Below are positions 34,968 through 44,596 of a stretch of 64,000 bases of DNA, piece after piece. Both the position numbers and the translations under genes were made by a program. The notes beneath the pieces are model-generated. The model was not told the origin of the DNA. It did not search any database and was given only the letters and a program-made list of their open reading frames with translations. Location of the stretch: positions 4,216,001 to 4,280,000 of the forward strand of contig OZ253569.1 in the NCBI GenBank assembly GCA_965262875.1. The letters run 5' to 3'. The DNA is from JBALVT01 sp965262875. Lineage in GTDB: Bacteria; Pseudomonadota; Gammaproteobacteria; Pseudomonadales; Halieaceae. Numbering within the stretch: the stretch's first letter is position 1; the number at the start of each line of letters is the position of its first letter.

Positions 34968-35288
34968 ATGGCAAAAAAGGGCACAGTGAAGATGGTTCGG
35001 GTAGAGCGTGGTGAAGTAGTTCGCCGCTATCTGTACCTGAACGCGTTCACCCTCGCCCTCGTTTTAGCATCCGCGTTCGCCGTCATCCTTTCCACACACA
35101 ACTGTCGTGAGGCTTACGCCAAACTGCAAGTGTTGGAGGCTTCACAGTGGTATTTGCAGGAAGATCATGGCCGATTGGTGCTGGAACACAGCACCTGGGC
35201 ATCCCACTATCGTGTTGAGCAGGTTGCGATGCGTGATCTTGGCATGCAGGCCCCCGACGCCGGGTCACAGCGGGTGGTACTGCAGTGA
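34968..35288 (+). CDS. ftsL: Cell division protein FtsL
   Basis: 106 residues, small bitopic membrane protein: a short basic cytoplasmic tail, one membrane helix (about 23-42, LNAFTLALVLASAFAVILST), then a periplasmic coiled-coil (YAKLQVLEASQWYLQEDHGR) with a conserved late VEQVAMRDLGM segment. It forms the FtsQLB complex that activates septal peptidoglycan synthesis. It overlaps ftsI by 4 bases. The sequence is poorly conserved in general; position makes the call secure. Confidence 0.93.
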   Translation: MAKKGTVKMVRVERGEVVRRYLYLNAFTLALVLASAFAVILSTHNCREAYAKLQVLEASQWYLQEDHGRLVLEHSTWASHYRVEQVAMRDLGMQAPDAGSQRVVLQ

Positions 35289-37012
35289 AGATTATTAAAC
35301 CTAAACCCGTCGCAGCGTGGCGTTTCTATGCATTAGTGCTCGTGTTGCTGGTAATGCTTGCTCTTTTGGTGGGGCGCGTCTTGTCGCTGCAGGTTCTGGA
35401 CATGGATCGCGGGCATGAGTTTCTTCAGGGCCAGGGAGATATGCGAACCGTACGCACCGTCGAAATACCCGCCTATCGCGGTGTAATTTCCGATCGTCGT
35501 GGCGTGCCTCTGGCAGTTAGTACACCCGTTGTTTCCATCTGGGCGAATCCGGCAGTGTTGAAAAACTCAGTTCGGCTCGGCGAATTGGCAGATGGGCTGG
35601 GTATGGATCTCGCAGATCTCCAGGACAAGTTGGAGAGATACCGCAATAGAAAATTCATGTATCTGCAGCGTCATAGAGTACCGGTTGATGCCCGGAGAAT
35701 CCTGGAGATGCGCATCGCTGGCGTCTATGGGGAACGTGAGTATCAACGGTTCTATCCCGCCGGTGAAGTGGCGGCGCATATGGTCGGTTTTACCAATATC
35801 GACGATGAGGGCATTACAGGTTTAGAGCTGGCCTATGACGAATGGCTGCGGGGGACAGCGGGTAAGAAAAAGATTATCAAGGACCTGCACGGGGATGTAG
35901 TTCGCGACATCGGTGTCATGCTCGAAGCGCGACCTGGAAAAGATCTGGTGCTGAGTATTGATTTGAGATTGCAGCACTTGCAGCATGCTGAACTACAGCG
36001 TGCCATGACCGTCACCGGTGCAGAATCCGGTACGATTGTAACGCTTGATAGCAAAACTGGTGAGGTTCTGGCGATGGTCAACTTTCCGGTCTATAACCCC
36101 AACAATCGCAATGGGGTTAAAGCTTACAGTATGCGCAACCGGGCGCTTACCGATGTGTATGAGCCGGGCTCCATCATGAAACCTATTACCATTGCTGCCG
36201 CTTTGGAGACCGGACGGTATTCTCCGGCGACAATCATTGATACCTCACCTGGTCGCATTAGCATCGGTCGAAAAGTATTGCCCGACCCTAAGAATTACGG
36301 AGAGATCTCAGTGTCTCGCGTGGTTGAAAAATCCAGCCAAGTCGGCATTACAAAAATAGCGCTGGATATTGGTCACGAGCCCATCTGGGATATGTTCAAT
36401 CGATTCGGGCTGGGGCAATCTCCCGGAACGGGATTTCCAGGGGAGAGCCACGGCATATTACCGAATCGTCCCAAGTGGCACCCCATTGAAAAAGTGACTC
36501 TGGCCTTTGGTTATGGACTGACAGCTTCGCCCCTACAACTTGCACGCGCCTATACGGTTTTTGCGAATGAGGGTGTTCAGCCTGAGGTTTCTCTACTGGC
36601 CCTCGACGAGGAATTACCCACGGGGCGGCGTGTAATAGAACCGGGTGTGGCGAATAAAATCTTACAAATACTTCACCGGGTTACGCTCGAACATGGCACC
36701 GCGAAAAAGGCGAAGGTACTGGGTTTCGATGTCGGTGGCAAAACAGGCACCGTGCATAAAGTGGGGCTTGGTGGCTATCAGAACGATCAATACGTGGCTC
36801 TTTTTGCCGGGGTAGCGCCGATCGATAACCCCCGAATAGTGACGGTTGTTGTTTTGAATCAACCGAAGGGAGATTCCTATGGTGGCGGTTCTGCAGCTGC
36901 CCCGGTTTTCTCGCGTGTTACTCAGGGGGCCCTGCGTATATTGAATGTTCCACCGACTGAACCTGAGTCGGTTATCGCAGCCAGTGCGTCGCGTCGCGCA
37001 GGAGCGGTATAG
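35285..37012 (+). CDS. ftsI: Septal peptidoglycan transpeptidase FtsI (PBP3)
   Basis: 575 residues. One N-terminal membrane helix (about 13-33), a PBP dimerisation domain (about 55-210) and a transpeptidase domain with active-site serine S296 in EPGSIMKP and the KTGT box at 486-489. The second motif reads SSQ (350-352) where the common form is SSN. It cross-links septal peptidoglycan together with FtsW and is the target of beta-lactams such as aztreonam. GTG start overlaps ftsL. Confidence 0.97.
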   Translation: MKIIKPKPVAAWRFYALVLVLLVMLALLVGRVLSLQVLDMDRGHEFLQGQGDMRTVRTVEIPAYRGVISDRRGVPLAVSTPVVSIWANPAVLKNSVRLGELADGLGMDLADLQDKLERYRNRKFMYLQRHRVPVDARRILEMRIAGVYGEREYQRFYPAGEVAAHMVGFTNIDDEGITGLELAYDEWLRGTAGKKKIIKDLHGDVVRDIGVMLEARPGKDLVLSIDLRLQHLQHAELQRAMTVTGAESGTIVTLDSKTGEVLAMVNFPVYNPNNRNGVKAYSMRNRALTDVYEPGSIMKPITIAAALETGRYSPATIIDTSPGRISIGRKVLPDPKNYGEISVSRVVEKSSQVGITKIALDIGHEPIWDMFNRFGLGQSPGTGFPGESHGILPNRPKWHPIEKVTLAFGYGLTASPLQLARAYTVFANEGVQPEVSLLALDEELPTGRRVIEPGVANKILQILHRVTLEHGTAKKAKVLGFDVGGKTGTVHKVGLGGYQNDQYVALFAGVAPIDNPRIVTVVVLNQPKGDSYGGGSAAAPVFSRVTQGALRILNVPPTEPESVIAASASRRAGAV

Positions 37013-37014
37013 TG

Positions 37015-38505
37015 ATGGCAGCTATGCAGATAGACCATACCGCGGTGAAGCTTTCCACCTTGCTCGATAGCGACCGCCCGGAGTTGGAGGCGGTATCAAT
37101 TTCAGGGATAGAACTCGACAGCCGCAAAATCACGCACGGCGATCTTTTTCTGGCGATCAGCGGTGAGGTTTATGACGGACGGCAGTTCATTGAACAGGCT
37201 GTTGCCAATGGTGCTGCTGCCATTGTTGCCGAGGCGCCAGTGGCCGGATTTGTCGATGGCATTGCTGTACCACTCGTTGAAATTCCCGAGTTGCAGTATG
37301 AGGCAGGTCCCATAGCATCGAAATTTTTTGCCCACCCCAGCCAAGCGATTCACATGATCGGGGTGACGGGTACCAACGGGAAAACTACCACCAGCCATTT
37401 GCTGGCTCAACTTGGTCGTGGTATTGGCAAGAGTTGTGGGGTGATTGGTACCTTGGGTTCAAATCTCGATGGATCGGTTTCTTCGGCCGCGAATACCACA
37501 CCAGATCCCGTTTCCCTACAACGACAGCTCGCCATCTGGCGTGACAAAAACGTATTTGCAGTGGGTATGGAGGTGTCTTCTCACGCGCTGGTGCAAGGTC
37601 GCGCCTGTGGTGTGCAATTCGAGACCGCAGTGTTCACCAATCTAACTCAAGATCATCTCGACTATCACGGCAACATGACTGCCTATGGCTTGGCCAAGCA
37701 GCGATTGTTTGCCGTGGATGGACTGAAGAACGCGTTGGTCAATCTCGACGATGATTACGCCGATATGATAATTGCATCGATACCAGCTGGCGTAAAAGTG
37801 ATTACCTATTCGGCTGCAGGTAACGCCTCGGCAGACATCCATTTTTACGATACTACTTTTCATGCCCAGGGAGTAAACGCCTGGGTGCGTACGCCGTGGG
37901 GTAACGCAAACTGCTCCAGCCCTTTAAGGGGTGAGTTCAATCTTTCGAATTTGGGTGCAGCGCTGGGCGCCATGTTACTTGCAGGAGAAGATCTGGACTC
38001 GCTCTGTGCTGCGATTGCGCAGCTCGAACCAGTATCTGGTCGCATGCAATTGATCCCCAACGCTTGCGGCCTACAAGCCGTAGTCGACTACGCGCACACG
38101 CCAGATGCATTGGAGCAAGTCATGCTTGCTCTGCGTCCCCATGTTGCTCGGCGCCTGATAACCGTTTTTGGTTGTGGGGGTGATCGCGATCGAAGTAAAC
38201 GCTCCATCATGGGGCGCCTTGCTTGCTCCCACTCCGATCTGGTTATAGTCACTAGCGACAATCCGAGGAGTGAAAATCCTCTCGCCATTCTTGGTGATAT
38301 CGAATCGGGCTGCAGCGGGGAATTTATGTTGATAGCTGATCGCGGCGAGGCGATAAATTTGGCCATCGAAATGGCAGGGGAAGGGGACTGCGTGCTGGTG
38401 GCTGGTAAGGGGCATGAAGATTATCAGATTGTCGAGGATGAGCGGTTTTATTTCAGCGACGAGAAACAGCTGCAGCACGCGCTAGATCAGAGAGCGCGAT
38501 CATGA
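37015..38505 (+). CDS. murE: UDP-MurNAc-L-Ala-D-Glu:meso-DAP ligase MurE
   Basis: 496 residues. ATP-dependent addition of the third stem-peptide residue. P-loop GVTGTNGKTTTSHLL near residue 118; the substrate-selecting motif DNPRSENP shows meso-diaminopimelate as substrate. Mur ligase N-terminal, central and C-terminal domains are all present. The start is ATG 37015; a GTG at 37012 overlapping the ftsI stop adds one residue. The stop overlaps murF by 4 bases. Confidence 0.97.
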   Translation: MAAMQIDHTAVKLSTLLDSDRPELEAVSISGIELDSRKITHGDLFLAISGEVYDGRQFIEQAVANGAAAIVAEAPVAGFVDGIAVPLVEIPELQYEAGPIASKFFAHPSQAIHMIGVTGTNGKTTTSHLLAQLGRGIGKSCGVIGTLGSNLDGSVSSAANTTPDPVSLQRQLAIWRDKNVFAVGMEVSSHALVQGRACGVQFETAVFTNLTQDHLDYHGNMTAYGLAKQRLFAVDGLKNALVNLDDDYADMIIASIPAGVKVITYSAAGNASADIHFYDTTFHAQGVNAWVRTPWGNANCSSPLRGEFNLSNLGAALGAMLLAGEDLDSLCAAIAQLEPVSGRMQLIPNACGLQAVVDYAHTPDALEQVMLALRPHVARRLITVFGCGGDRDRSKRSIMGRLACSHSDLVIVTSDNPRSENPLAILGDIESGCSGEFMLIADRGEAINLAIEMAGEGDCVLVAGKGHEDYQIVEDERFYFSDEKQLQHALDQRARS

Positions 38506-39869
38506 TGCGGCCCTGGATGTTGTCCGAATTGCAAGCTGCGGTCGGTGGCCAGCTCACCGGTGCCGACTGTGAAGTGCTCAGCGTGAGCACTGATACTCGC
38601 CAGCCTGGCGACGGCTCATTGTTCGTGGCTCTCGCCGGGGAGAACTTTGATGGGCATGGCTTTTTGGGGCAGGCGCAGGAATGTGGGGCCGTAGCGGCCA
38701 TTGTCAGTAGAGACGTAGAGAGTTTACTACCTCTGTTGCGAGTTGCGGACACTCAACGCGCTCTGGGCAAACTGGGTGGTTACAATCGCGACGCTTTCAC
38801 CGGCACGTTGGTGGGGATCACCGGTAGCAGCGGAAAAACGACAGTCAAAAATATGCTGCAGTCAGTGTTGTCTCAACGCGGTAACACCTTGGCCACTCAG
38901 GGGAATATGAATAACGAAGTCGGTGTTCCTCTTACCTTGCTTGGACTCACTGCGGAGCATGAATTCGCCGTGATCGAGATGGGCGCGGCTCGCCGCGGAG
39001 ATATCGCCTGGCTGTGTGAGCTGGGCAAGCCATCGGTCGCTCTTTTACTCAATGCGCTGCCTGCTCATCTTGAAGGGTTTGGAAGTGTGGAAGAAGTTGC
39101 GCAGGCCAAGGGTGAAATCTTTGACGATCTGAAAAACGCCAACATCGCGGTAATCAATGCTGATGAGCCCTGGGCTGCTGAATGGCGAGCCAGAGCGGCG
39201 CCAGCCTCAGTGCTCGATTACGGTTTGGAAAATCCTGCAGCAGTGTGGGCTACTGCGGTTCGCTCCCACGGGATCAAAGGTGTCAGTTTCACTGCGGTGA
39301 CGCCAATTGGGGATACACCGCTGCGTTTGCAGCTACCGGGCATGCACAATGTTAGTAACGCGCTCGCTGCGGTAGCGGCCGCCGTCGCCTGCGAGTTGTC
39401 TCTTGAGGAGATTCGTCACGGACTGGAGCGTGTACTTCCGGTGGCGGGTAGATTGTCGGTCGAGCGCATTAGTAGTGGCGCTGACGTTATCGATGACTGT
39501 TACAACGCCAATCCTGGATCGGTGCGAGCGGCCATCGATGTCTTGGCCAGCTGTGGTGGCACCCGAACTTTGGTGCTGGGGGCAATGCTCGAGCTGGGTT
39601 CAAAAAGTGATTCGATGCATCGGGAGATAGGTGTCTACGCTGCAGATGCCGGACTCGATCAATTGTGGGGTGTAGGACGCGAGGTCCAGGTCGCTGTAGC
39701 TGCCTTCGGGGAAGGGGGTCGATATTTCCCCACAAGAGATGACGCCATTAACTCACTGCACGGCGCCTTTGGGGAAGATCACACGGTATTGGTTAAAGGT
39801 TCCAGAAGCGCAGCTATGGAGTTGTTTCTGAACGTTCTCAAGGGCAACAATCAAGAGGTTGGAAACTGA
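38502..39869 (+). CDS. murF: UDP-MurNAc-tripeptide:D-alanyl-D-alanine ligase MurF
   Basis: 455 residues. Adds D-Ala-D-Ala to complete the UDP-MurNAc-pentapeptide. P-loop GITGSSGKTTVKNML, the ATQGNMNNEVGVPLTLL substrate region, and the EMGAARRGDIAWL segment are typical. The C-terminal domain has DCYNANPGSVRAAID. Overlaps murE by 4 bases and ends 2 bases before mraY. Confidence 0.97.
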   Translation: MMRPWMLSELQAAVGGQLTGADCEVLSVSTDTRQPGDGSLFVALAGENFDGHGFLGQAQECGAVAAIVSRDVESLLPLLRVADTQRALGKLGGYNRDAFTGTLVGITGSSGKTTVKNMLQSVLSQRGNTLATQGNMNNEVGVPLTLLGLTAEHEFAVIEMGAARRGDIAWLCELGKPSVALLLNALPAHLEGFGSVEEVAQAKGEIFDDLKNANIAVINADEPWAAEWRARAAPASVLDYGLENPAAVWATAVRSHGIKGVSFTAVTPIGDTPLRLQLPGMHNVSNALAAVAAAVACELSLEEIRHGLERVLPVAGRLSVERISSGADVIDDCYNANPGSVRAAIDVLASCGGTRTLVLGAMLELGSKSDSMHREIGVYAADAGLDQLWGVGREVQVAVAAFGEGGRYFPTRDDAINSLHGAFGEDHTVLVKGSRSAAMELFLNVLKGNNQEVGN

Positions 39870-39871
39870 AT

Positions 39872-40954
39872 ATGTTGCTGTTTCTGGCAGAGTATCTCAC
39901 ACAGTTTGAAACCAGTTTTCAGGTGTTTCAATATCTTACTCTGCGCGGAATTTTCGCGGCGGGAACGGCCCTGGCAATTTCATTGTTGGTCGGTCCAGTC
40001 ATGATTCGCCGACTGAACTACTATCAGGTAGGCCAGGCAGTGCGAACCGATGGTCCTCAAAGTCATCTGAGTAAGTCCGGAACACCGACGATGGGCGGTG
40101 CTTTGATATTGGTGGCGATTGCCGTTGGTACTTTGCTGTGGGCTGATCTACGCAACCCCTACGTTTGGATAGTTTTGCTCGTAACTGCAGTGTTTGGCGC
40201 TGTCGGTTGGGTCGATGACTACCGCAAAGTCGTGGAAAAAGATTCACGGGGTTTGCCCGGGCGCTGGAAGTATTTTTGGCAGTCTTTGGTGGGACTTGCC
40301 GCCGCTTTGTATCTGTATCTGGCGTTTGACACACCAGTTACCACCGCGCTGTATCTGCCTTTCTTCAAAGATTTTGTCTGGGAAATGGGGCCGCTTTTTG
40401 TCGTGCTCGCCTACTTTGTCATTGTGGGCGCCAGCAACGCGGTGAATTTGACTGATGGATTGGATGGTCTGGCGATTTTGCCTACAGTATTGGTGGGAAC
40501 CGCTCTTGGAATTATTGCCTATCTCACGGGCAACGTGGCCTTCTCTGATTATCTCAATATTCCCTACGTGGCAGGCAGCGGAGAGCTCGCTGTGTTTTGT
40601 GGCGCGATGGCGGGAGCAGGGCTGGGGTTTCTGTGGTTCAACACCTACCCTGCACAGGTATTTATGGGTGATGTTGGCGCTCTCGCGCTGGGCGCCGCGC
40701 TGGGCACCGTGGCTGTAATAACTCGCCACGAAATCGTCTTTTTTATTATGGGCGGAATCTTTGTACTCGAAACTGTCTCCGTCATGTTGCAGGTGGCGTC
40801 ATTTAAATTGACCGGAAAACGCATTTTTCGAATGGCGCCTATCCATCATCACTTTGAATTGAAAGGCTGGCCCGAACCGAGGGTCATTGTGCGCTTCTGG
40901 ATTATTACTGTAATGCTGGTCCTGTTCGGGCTCGCAACACTGAAACTACGCTAG
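39872..40954 (+). CDS. mraY: Phospho-N-acetylmuramoyl-pentapeptide transferase MraY
   Basis: 360 residues, polytopic inner-membrane enzyme with ten likely helices. It moves phospho-MurNAc-pentapeptide onto undecaprenyl phosphate, forming lipid I. Conserved acidic and polar motifs: SKSGTPTMGGALI, WVDDYRKV (catalytic Asp pair), NAVNLTDGLDGLA, FMGDVGALALGAALG and the late PIHHHFELKGWPE. Starts on an ATG 2 bases after murF. Confidence 0.97.
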   Translation: MLLFLAEYLTQFETSFQVFQYLTLRGIFAAGTALAISLLVGPVMIRRLNYYQVGQAVRTDGPQSHLSKSGTPTMGGALILVAIAVGTLLWADLRNPYVWIVLLVTAVFGAVGWVDDYRKVVEKDSRGLPGRWKYFWQSLVGLAAALYLYLAFDTPVTTALYLPFFKDFVWEMGPLFVVLAYFVIVGASNAVNLTDGLDGLAILPTVLVGTALGIIAYLTGNVAFSDYLNIPYVAGSGELAVFCGAMAGAGLGFLWFNTYPAQVFMGDVGALALGAALGTVAVITRHEIVFFIMGGIFVLETVSVMLQVASFKLTGKRIFRMAPIHHHFELKGWPEPRVIVRFWIITVMLVLFGLATLKLR

Positions 40955-40965
40955 GAAGAAAAGAG

Positions 40966-42339
40966 GTGAGTCTGGCGATAATGCAAGATCAAATAGCAAA
41001 CAGCGATAATCCTGTGGTGGTTGGCCTCGGCTCCACAGGATTGTCCTGCGCGCGTTTCTTGCAGAGTCAGGGCCGCTCGTTTTGCATGGTGGATACTCGT
41101 GTAGAGCCTCCGGGCCTCGCTGATTTTCAGCGCGATTTTCCGGAAATACCGGTGTTTTTTGGTGAAGTTCCCGAAGCGGTTGTCTGCGGTGCGCAAGAAT
41201 TGATCGTCAGTCCTGGAGTGGCTCTCGATGATCCTCTGGTCGCAATGGCCCAGGCCGCTGGCGCTCAGGTAGTGGGTGACATTGATTTATTTGTTCGCGA
41301 AGCCGCTGCGCCAATAGTAGGGATTACAGGTTCGAACGCAAAGTCGACCGTCACCGAATTGCTTGGGCGTATGGCTAGCGACGCTGGCGTTGCTGTCGCC
41401 GTAGGGGGCAACTTGGGGGTGCCGGCATTGGACCTCCTCTCGGCAGACATTGGCTTGTATGTGTTGGAGCTTTCCAGCTTTCAATTGGAAAGGGCGGGGC
41501 AGTTGAATCTGGCCGTGGCTACCGTTTTGAATGTCAGTGAAGATCACATGGATCGCCACGGCAGTATGCCGCTTTATCATCGGGCCAAGCACAATATTTT
41601 TCGAGGGTGTAACGCAGCAGTGGTCAATCTTGATGATTCCTTGACCACACCGCTAGTCTCCGCAGATGTAACTGTCACTAGTTGGCGAATGGGTGAGCCG
41701 GAATTGCGTGGCTTCGGGTTGCGTGTTGAAGGGGGTGTTGAGTTTCTGAGTCGGGCGCTCGAGCTTTTGATGCCTACTGACGAGCTGGGGCTCGAAGGAC
41801 GGCACAATATAGCGAACTCCCTCGCGGCTTTGGCCATTGGGGAGCGTGCCGGATTACCGCTTGAATCCATGCTGCAAACCTTGCGAGAGTTTCGCGGATT
41901 ACCTCATCGATGTGAGTTGGTGTGCGAAATCGAAGGTGTTCGCTACGTGAACGACTCTAAGGGCACCAATGTGGGGGCGACCGAAGCTGCTGTCACCGGT
42001 TTGGCCACGGGTAAAAATGTTGTGTTGATCGCTGGGGGGCAGGGTAAGGGAGCGGACTTTTCTATTTTGAAGCCTTCGTTAAAGAAACATTGCAAAGTGG
42101 CTGTATTAGTGGGTGAGGATCAGGAGCAAATGCGCGATTGCTTCAATGGGGCAGTTGAAGTGTGTCTCGCTGACACTCTGGAAGAAGCAGTAGTCAGGGC
42201 GACCCAGAGCGCTGAGCCTGGCGACCTTGTTTTGTTATCACCTGCCTGTGCCAGTTTCGATATGTTTTCAGGCTATGCGGAACGGGGCGATCGTTTTACC
42301 GCAATAGTCCGTTCCCTCGCTTCAGGTGAATCCTCGTGA
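40966..42339 (+). CDS. murD: UDP-MurNAc-L-alanine:D-glutamate ligase MurD
   Basis: 457 residues. Adds D-Glu to UDP-MurNAc-L-Ala. N-terminal Rossmann-like domain (PVVVGLGSTGLSCARFL), P-loop GITGSNAKSTVTELLG (Ala in place of a glycine of the E. coli loop), central LELSSFQLE, and C-terminal RYVNDSKGTN and LLSPACASFDMF. GTG start 12 bases after mraY; an ATG at 40981 is an alternative. Overlaps ftsW by 4 bases. Confidence 0.96.
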   Translation: MSLAIMQDQIANSDNPVVVGLGSTGLSCARFLQSQGRSFCMVDTRVEPPGLADFQRDFPEIPVFFGEVPEAVVCGAQELIVSPGVALDDPLVAMAQAAGAQVVGDIDLFVREAAAPIVGITGSNAKSTVTELLGRMASDAGVAVAVGGNLGVPALDLLSADIGLYVLELSSFQLERAGQLNLAVATVLNVSEDHMDRHGSMPLYHRAKHNIFRGCNAAVVNLDDSLTTPLVSADVTVTSWRMGEPELRGFGLRVEGGVEFLSRALELLMPTDELGLEGRHNIANSLAALAIGERAGLPLESMLQTLREFRGLPHRCELVCEIEGVRYVNDSKGTNVGATEAAVTGLATGKNVVLIAGGQGKGADFSILKPSLKKHCKVAVLVGEDQEQMRDCFNGAVEVCLADTLEEAVVRATQSAEPGDLVLLSPACASFDMFSGYAERGDRFTAIVRSLASGESS

Positions 42340-43493
42340 GTGGCTCTCAAGCGGTGCTAACTCGCAACGCTCTGTCAATGGATGTTCTTTTGATGTCCCT
42401 GGGTCTCGCTCTTTTATTAGTCGGGCTTGTCGCCATAAGTTCGGCGTCGATCGAGTATGCCCAGTGGCATTATGACAATCCCTGGTACCACACAAGCCGG
42501 CACTTGATGTATATCGCTGCATCTTTGGCTGCTGCTATTGCCGTCTATCATGTACCCCTAGCCATTTGGCAATCGACGGGATGGGTCTGGTTATTTTTGG
42601 CCCTCGCACTGCTGCTGTTGGTTTTGATTCCTGGTGTCGGCCGGGAAGTGAATGGCAGTCAGCGCTGGCTGCCTCTGGGTGGTTTCACCCTGCAGCCTTC
42701 TGAACTTGCCAAAGTCGCGTTGGTGATTTATTTGGCGGGATATTTGGTGCGAAGAGAGCACGAAGTGCGACGGGAGTGGCGTGGTTTTTTCAAGCCGATG
42801 GCGGTGCTGTTTGCGCTGACTCTATTGTTAATGATTGAACCAGATTTTGGCGCCACCGTTATTGTCGTCGGCACGGCGTTTGGGATGCTGTTTCTCGCCG
42901 GTGTTAAATTGGGCCATTTTTTGTTGGTGGTATTGGGCAGTGGCGCAGCGATGTTAGTGCTGGTGATTAGCGCACCCTATCGCATGAAGCGACTCACCGC
43001 TTACACCGATCCCTGGGCAGATCCCTTCGACTCTGGTTTTCAGTTGACGCAATCGCTGATCGCTTTTGGTCGCGGTGAGTGGTTTGGCGTGGGGCTCGGT
43101 AACAGTGTGCAGAAGTTGTTTTATTTGCCTGAAGCTCATACCGATTTCGTGTTTTCGATTTGGGCAGAAGAGACGGGCTTGCTTGGTGCGATTGCAGTCA
43201 TAGGTCTCTATGCAGCGCTAATTGGTCGAATCTTGTGGATTGGGCGTCGGGTCGGAAATTCAGGAAATCTGTTTGGTGCGCATGTTTGTTATGGGGCCGC
43301 GTTGGTATTCGCCGGTCAGGTATTTATCAATATGGGGGTAAGCACCGGTCTTCTTCCAACGAAGGGTCTTACCCTGCCGTTGATTAGTTATGGCGGCAGC
43401 AGTCTTATTGCCTGTTGTGCGCTGCTCGCGTTGGTGCTTCGCATAGAACGCGATACTCCACCGGGTACTGCGAGAGGGGGTAGTAGAAAGTGA
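42336..43493 (+). CDS. ftsW: Septal peptidoglycan glycosyltransferase FtsW (SEDS)
   Basis: 385 residues with about ten membrane helices, SEDS family. With FtsI it polymerises septal glycan from lipid II. Typical motifs: NGSQRWLPLGGFTLQPSELAK (in parts), MIEPDFGATVIV, the loop with YRMKRLTAYTDPWADPFDSGFQLTQSLIA in segments, FSIWAEETGLLG, and GLTLPLISYGGSSLIA. GTG start overlaps murD; stop overlaps murG by 4 bases. Confidence 0.96.
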   Translation: MSGSQAVLTRNALSMDVLLMSLGLALLLVGLVAISSASIEYAQWHYDNPWYHTSRHLMYIAASLAAAIAVYHVPLAIWQSTGWVWLFLALALLLLVLIPGVGREVNGSQRWLPLGGFTLQPSELAKVALVIYLAGYLVRREHEVRREWRGFFKPMAVLFALTLLLMIEPDFGATVIVVGTAFGMLFLAGVKLGHFLLVVLGSGAAMLVLVISAPYRMKRLTAYTDPWADPFDSGFQLTQSLIAFGRGEWFGVGLGNSVQKLFYLPEAHTDFVFSIWAEETGLLGAIAVIGLYAALIGRILWIGRRVGNSGNLFGAHVCYGAALVFAGQVFINMGVSTGLLPTKGLTLPLISYGGSSLIACCALLALVLRIERDTPPGTARGGSRK

Positions 43494-44596
43494 CTGCGCT
43501 GAATTCCCCTCTTGTGTTGATGATGGCCGGCGGTACCGGTGGCCATGTTTACCCTGCTCTGGCAGTCGCCAGGGAACTGTTGGCCAGAGGGTTCCGTGTT
43601 GAATGGATTGGTACCGAACGTGGACTGGAGGCGGGCGTAGTGCCAGATGCTGGAATCAAGTTGCATCATTTGGTAGTCCGTGGTCTGCGGGGAAAGAATC
43701 TTGTGGCCAGAGCAGCCGGCCTTTTCTATCTAGCGCTCTCTACCTTGCAGGCGCTTCGCTTACTTTTTCGTCTGTCACCAAATTGCATTGTGGGTATGGG
43801 TGGTTATGTTGCCGGCCCCGCAGGTCTAGCGGCCTGGATACTTCGCAAACCACTTCTGATTCACGAGCAAAATGCGGTGGCTGGAACCACGAACCGTCTG
43901 CTGGCGCCACTGGCTTCCAGGGTGTTGGCAGGTTTTCCTGGTGCATTCAAGTACGATGTAGAGGCACAAGTGGTGGGAAATCCTGTTCGCCGTGAGCTGT
44001 TGGAACGAGCGGCGCAAAGTCCCTACGATTTCGATGGCTCAAGGCCCTTAAAATTATTGGTTGTCGGTGGCAGTTTGGGTGCTCAGCCAATTAACGAAGT
44101 CGTTCCTGATGCAGCAAGAGAGCTGGTAGCTGCGCATGGAGCACACAAGATAGAGATCCTGCATCAGTCTGGTGTAACTCATCTTGAAACTCTGCAGCGT
44201 TCTTATGGGGCTTTGCTCGATAGTGGCGTGCGCGTCAGTGGCTTTATCGAAGATATGGCTGACGCCTATGCATGGTCTGATCTTGTACTGTGTCGAGCCG
44301 GAGCATTAACGGTATCGGAGCTTGCGATTATGGGTCGCCCAGCGATTCTGGTGCCGCTCCCTCATGCGATTGACGATCATCAAAGTGCCAATGCGCGCTT
44401 CCTGGTTGCCCCCGGCGGTGGTGTTTTACTTCCTCAGTCCGAACTGACGGCGGCTTCGTTGGTCAAAACTCTGGAGGATTTTTTACGTCATCCCGAACGC
44501 CTCTGTGCTATGGCTGTAGCTTCTGACGCTCTTGCTGTACCTGAGGCAACTGCACTCGTGAGCGATCATTGCGAGGGTTTAGTCAATGCCCACTGA
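43490..44596 (+). CDS. murG: Lipid II synthase MurG
   Basis: 368 residues, GT28 family, peripheral on the cytoplasmic membrane face. Adds GlcNAc to lipid I. N-terminal LMMAGGTGGHVYPALAVA, the PLLIHEQNAVAGTTNRLL segment, LLVVGGSLGAQPINEVVP and the donor-binding LCRAGALTVSELAIMGRPAILVP region in parts are all as expected. Overlaps ftsW by 4 bases and murC by 11. Confidence 0.97.
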   Translation: MTALNSPLVLMMAGGTGGHVYPALAVARELLARGFRVEWIGTERGLEAGVVPDAGIKLHHLVVRGLRGKNLVARAAGLFYLALSTLQALRLLFRLSPNCIVGMGGYVAGPAGLAAWILRKPLLIHEQNAVAGTTNRLLAPLASRVLAGFPGAFKYDVEAQVVGNPVRRELLERAAQSPYDFDGSRPLKLLVVGGSLGAQPINEVVPDAARELVAAHGAHKIEILHQSGVTHLETLQRSYGALLDSGVRVSGFIEDMADAYAWSDLVLCRAGALTVSELAIMGRPAILVPLPHAIDDHQSANARFLVAPGGGVLLPQSELTAASLVKTLEDFLRHPERLCAMAVASDALAVPEATALVSDHCEGLVNAH

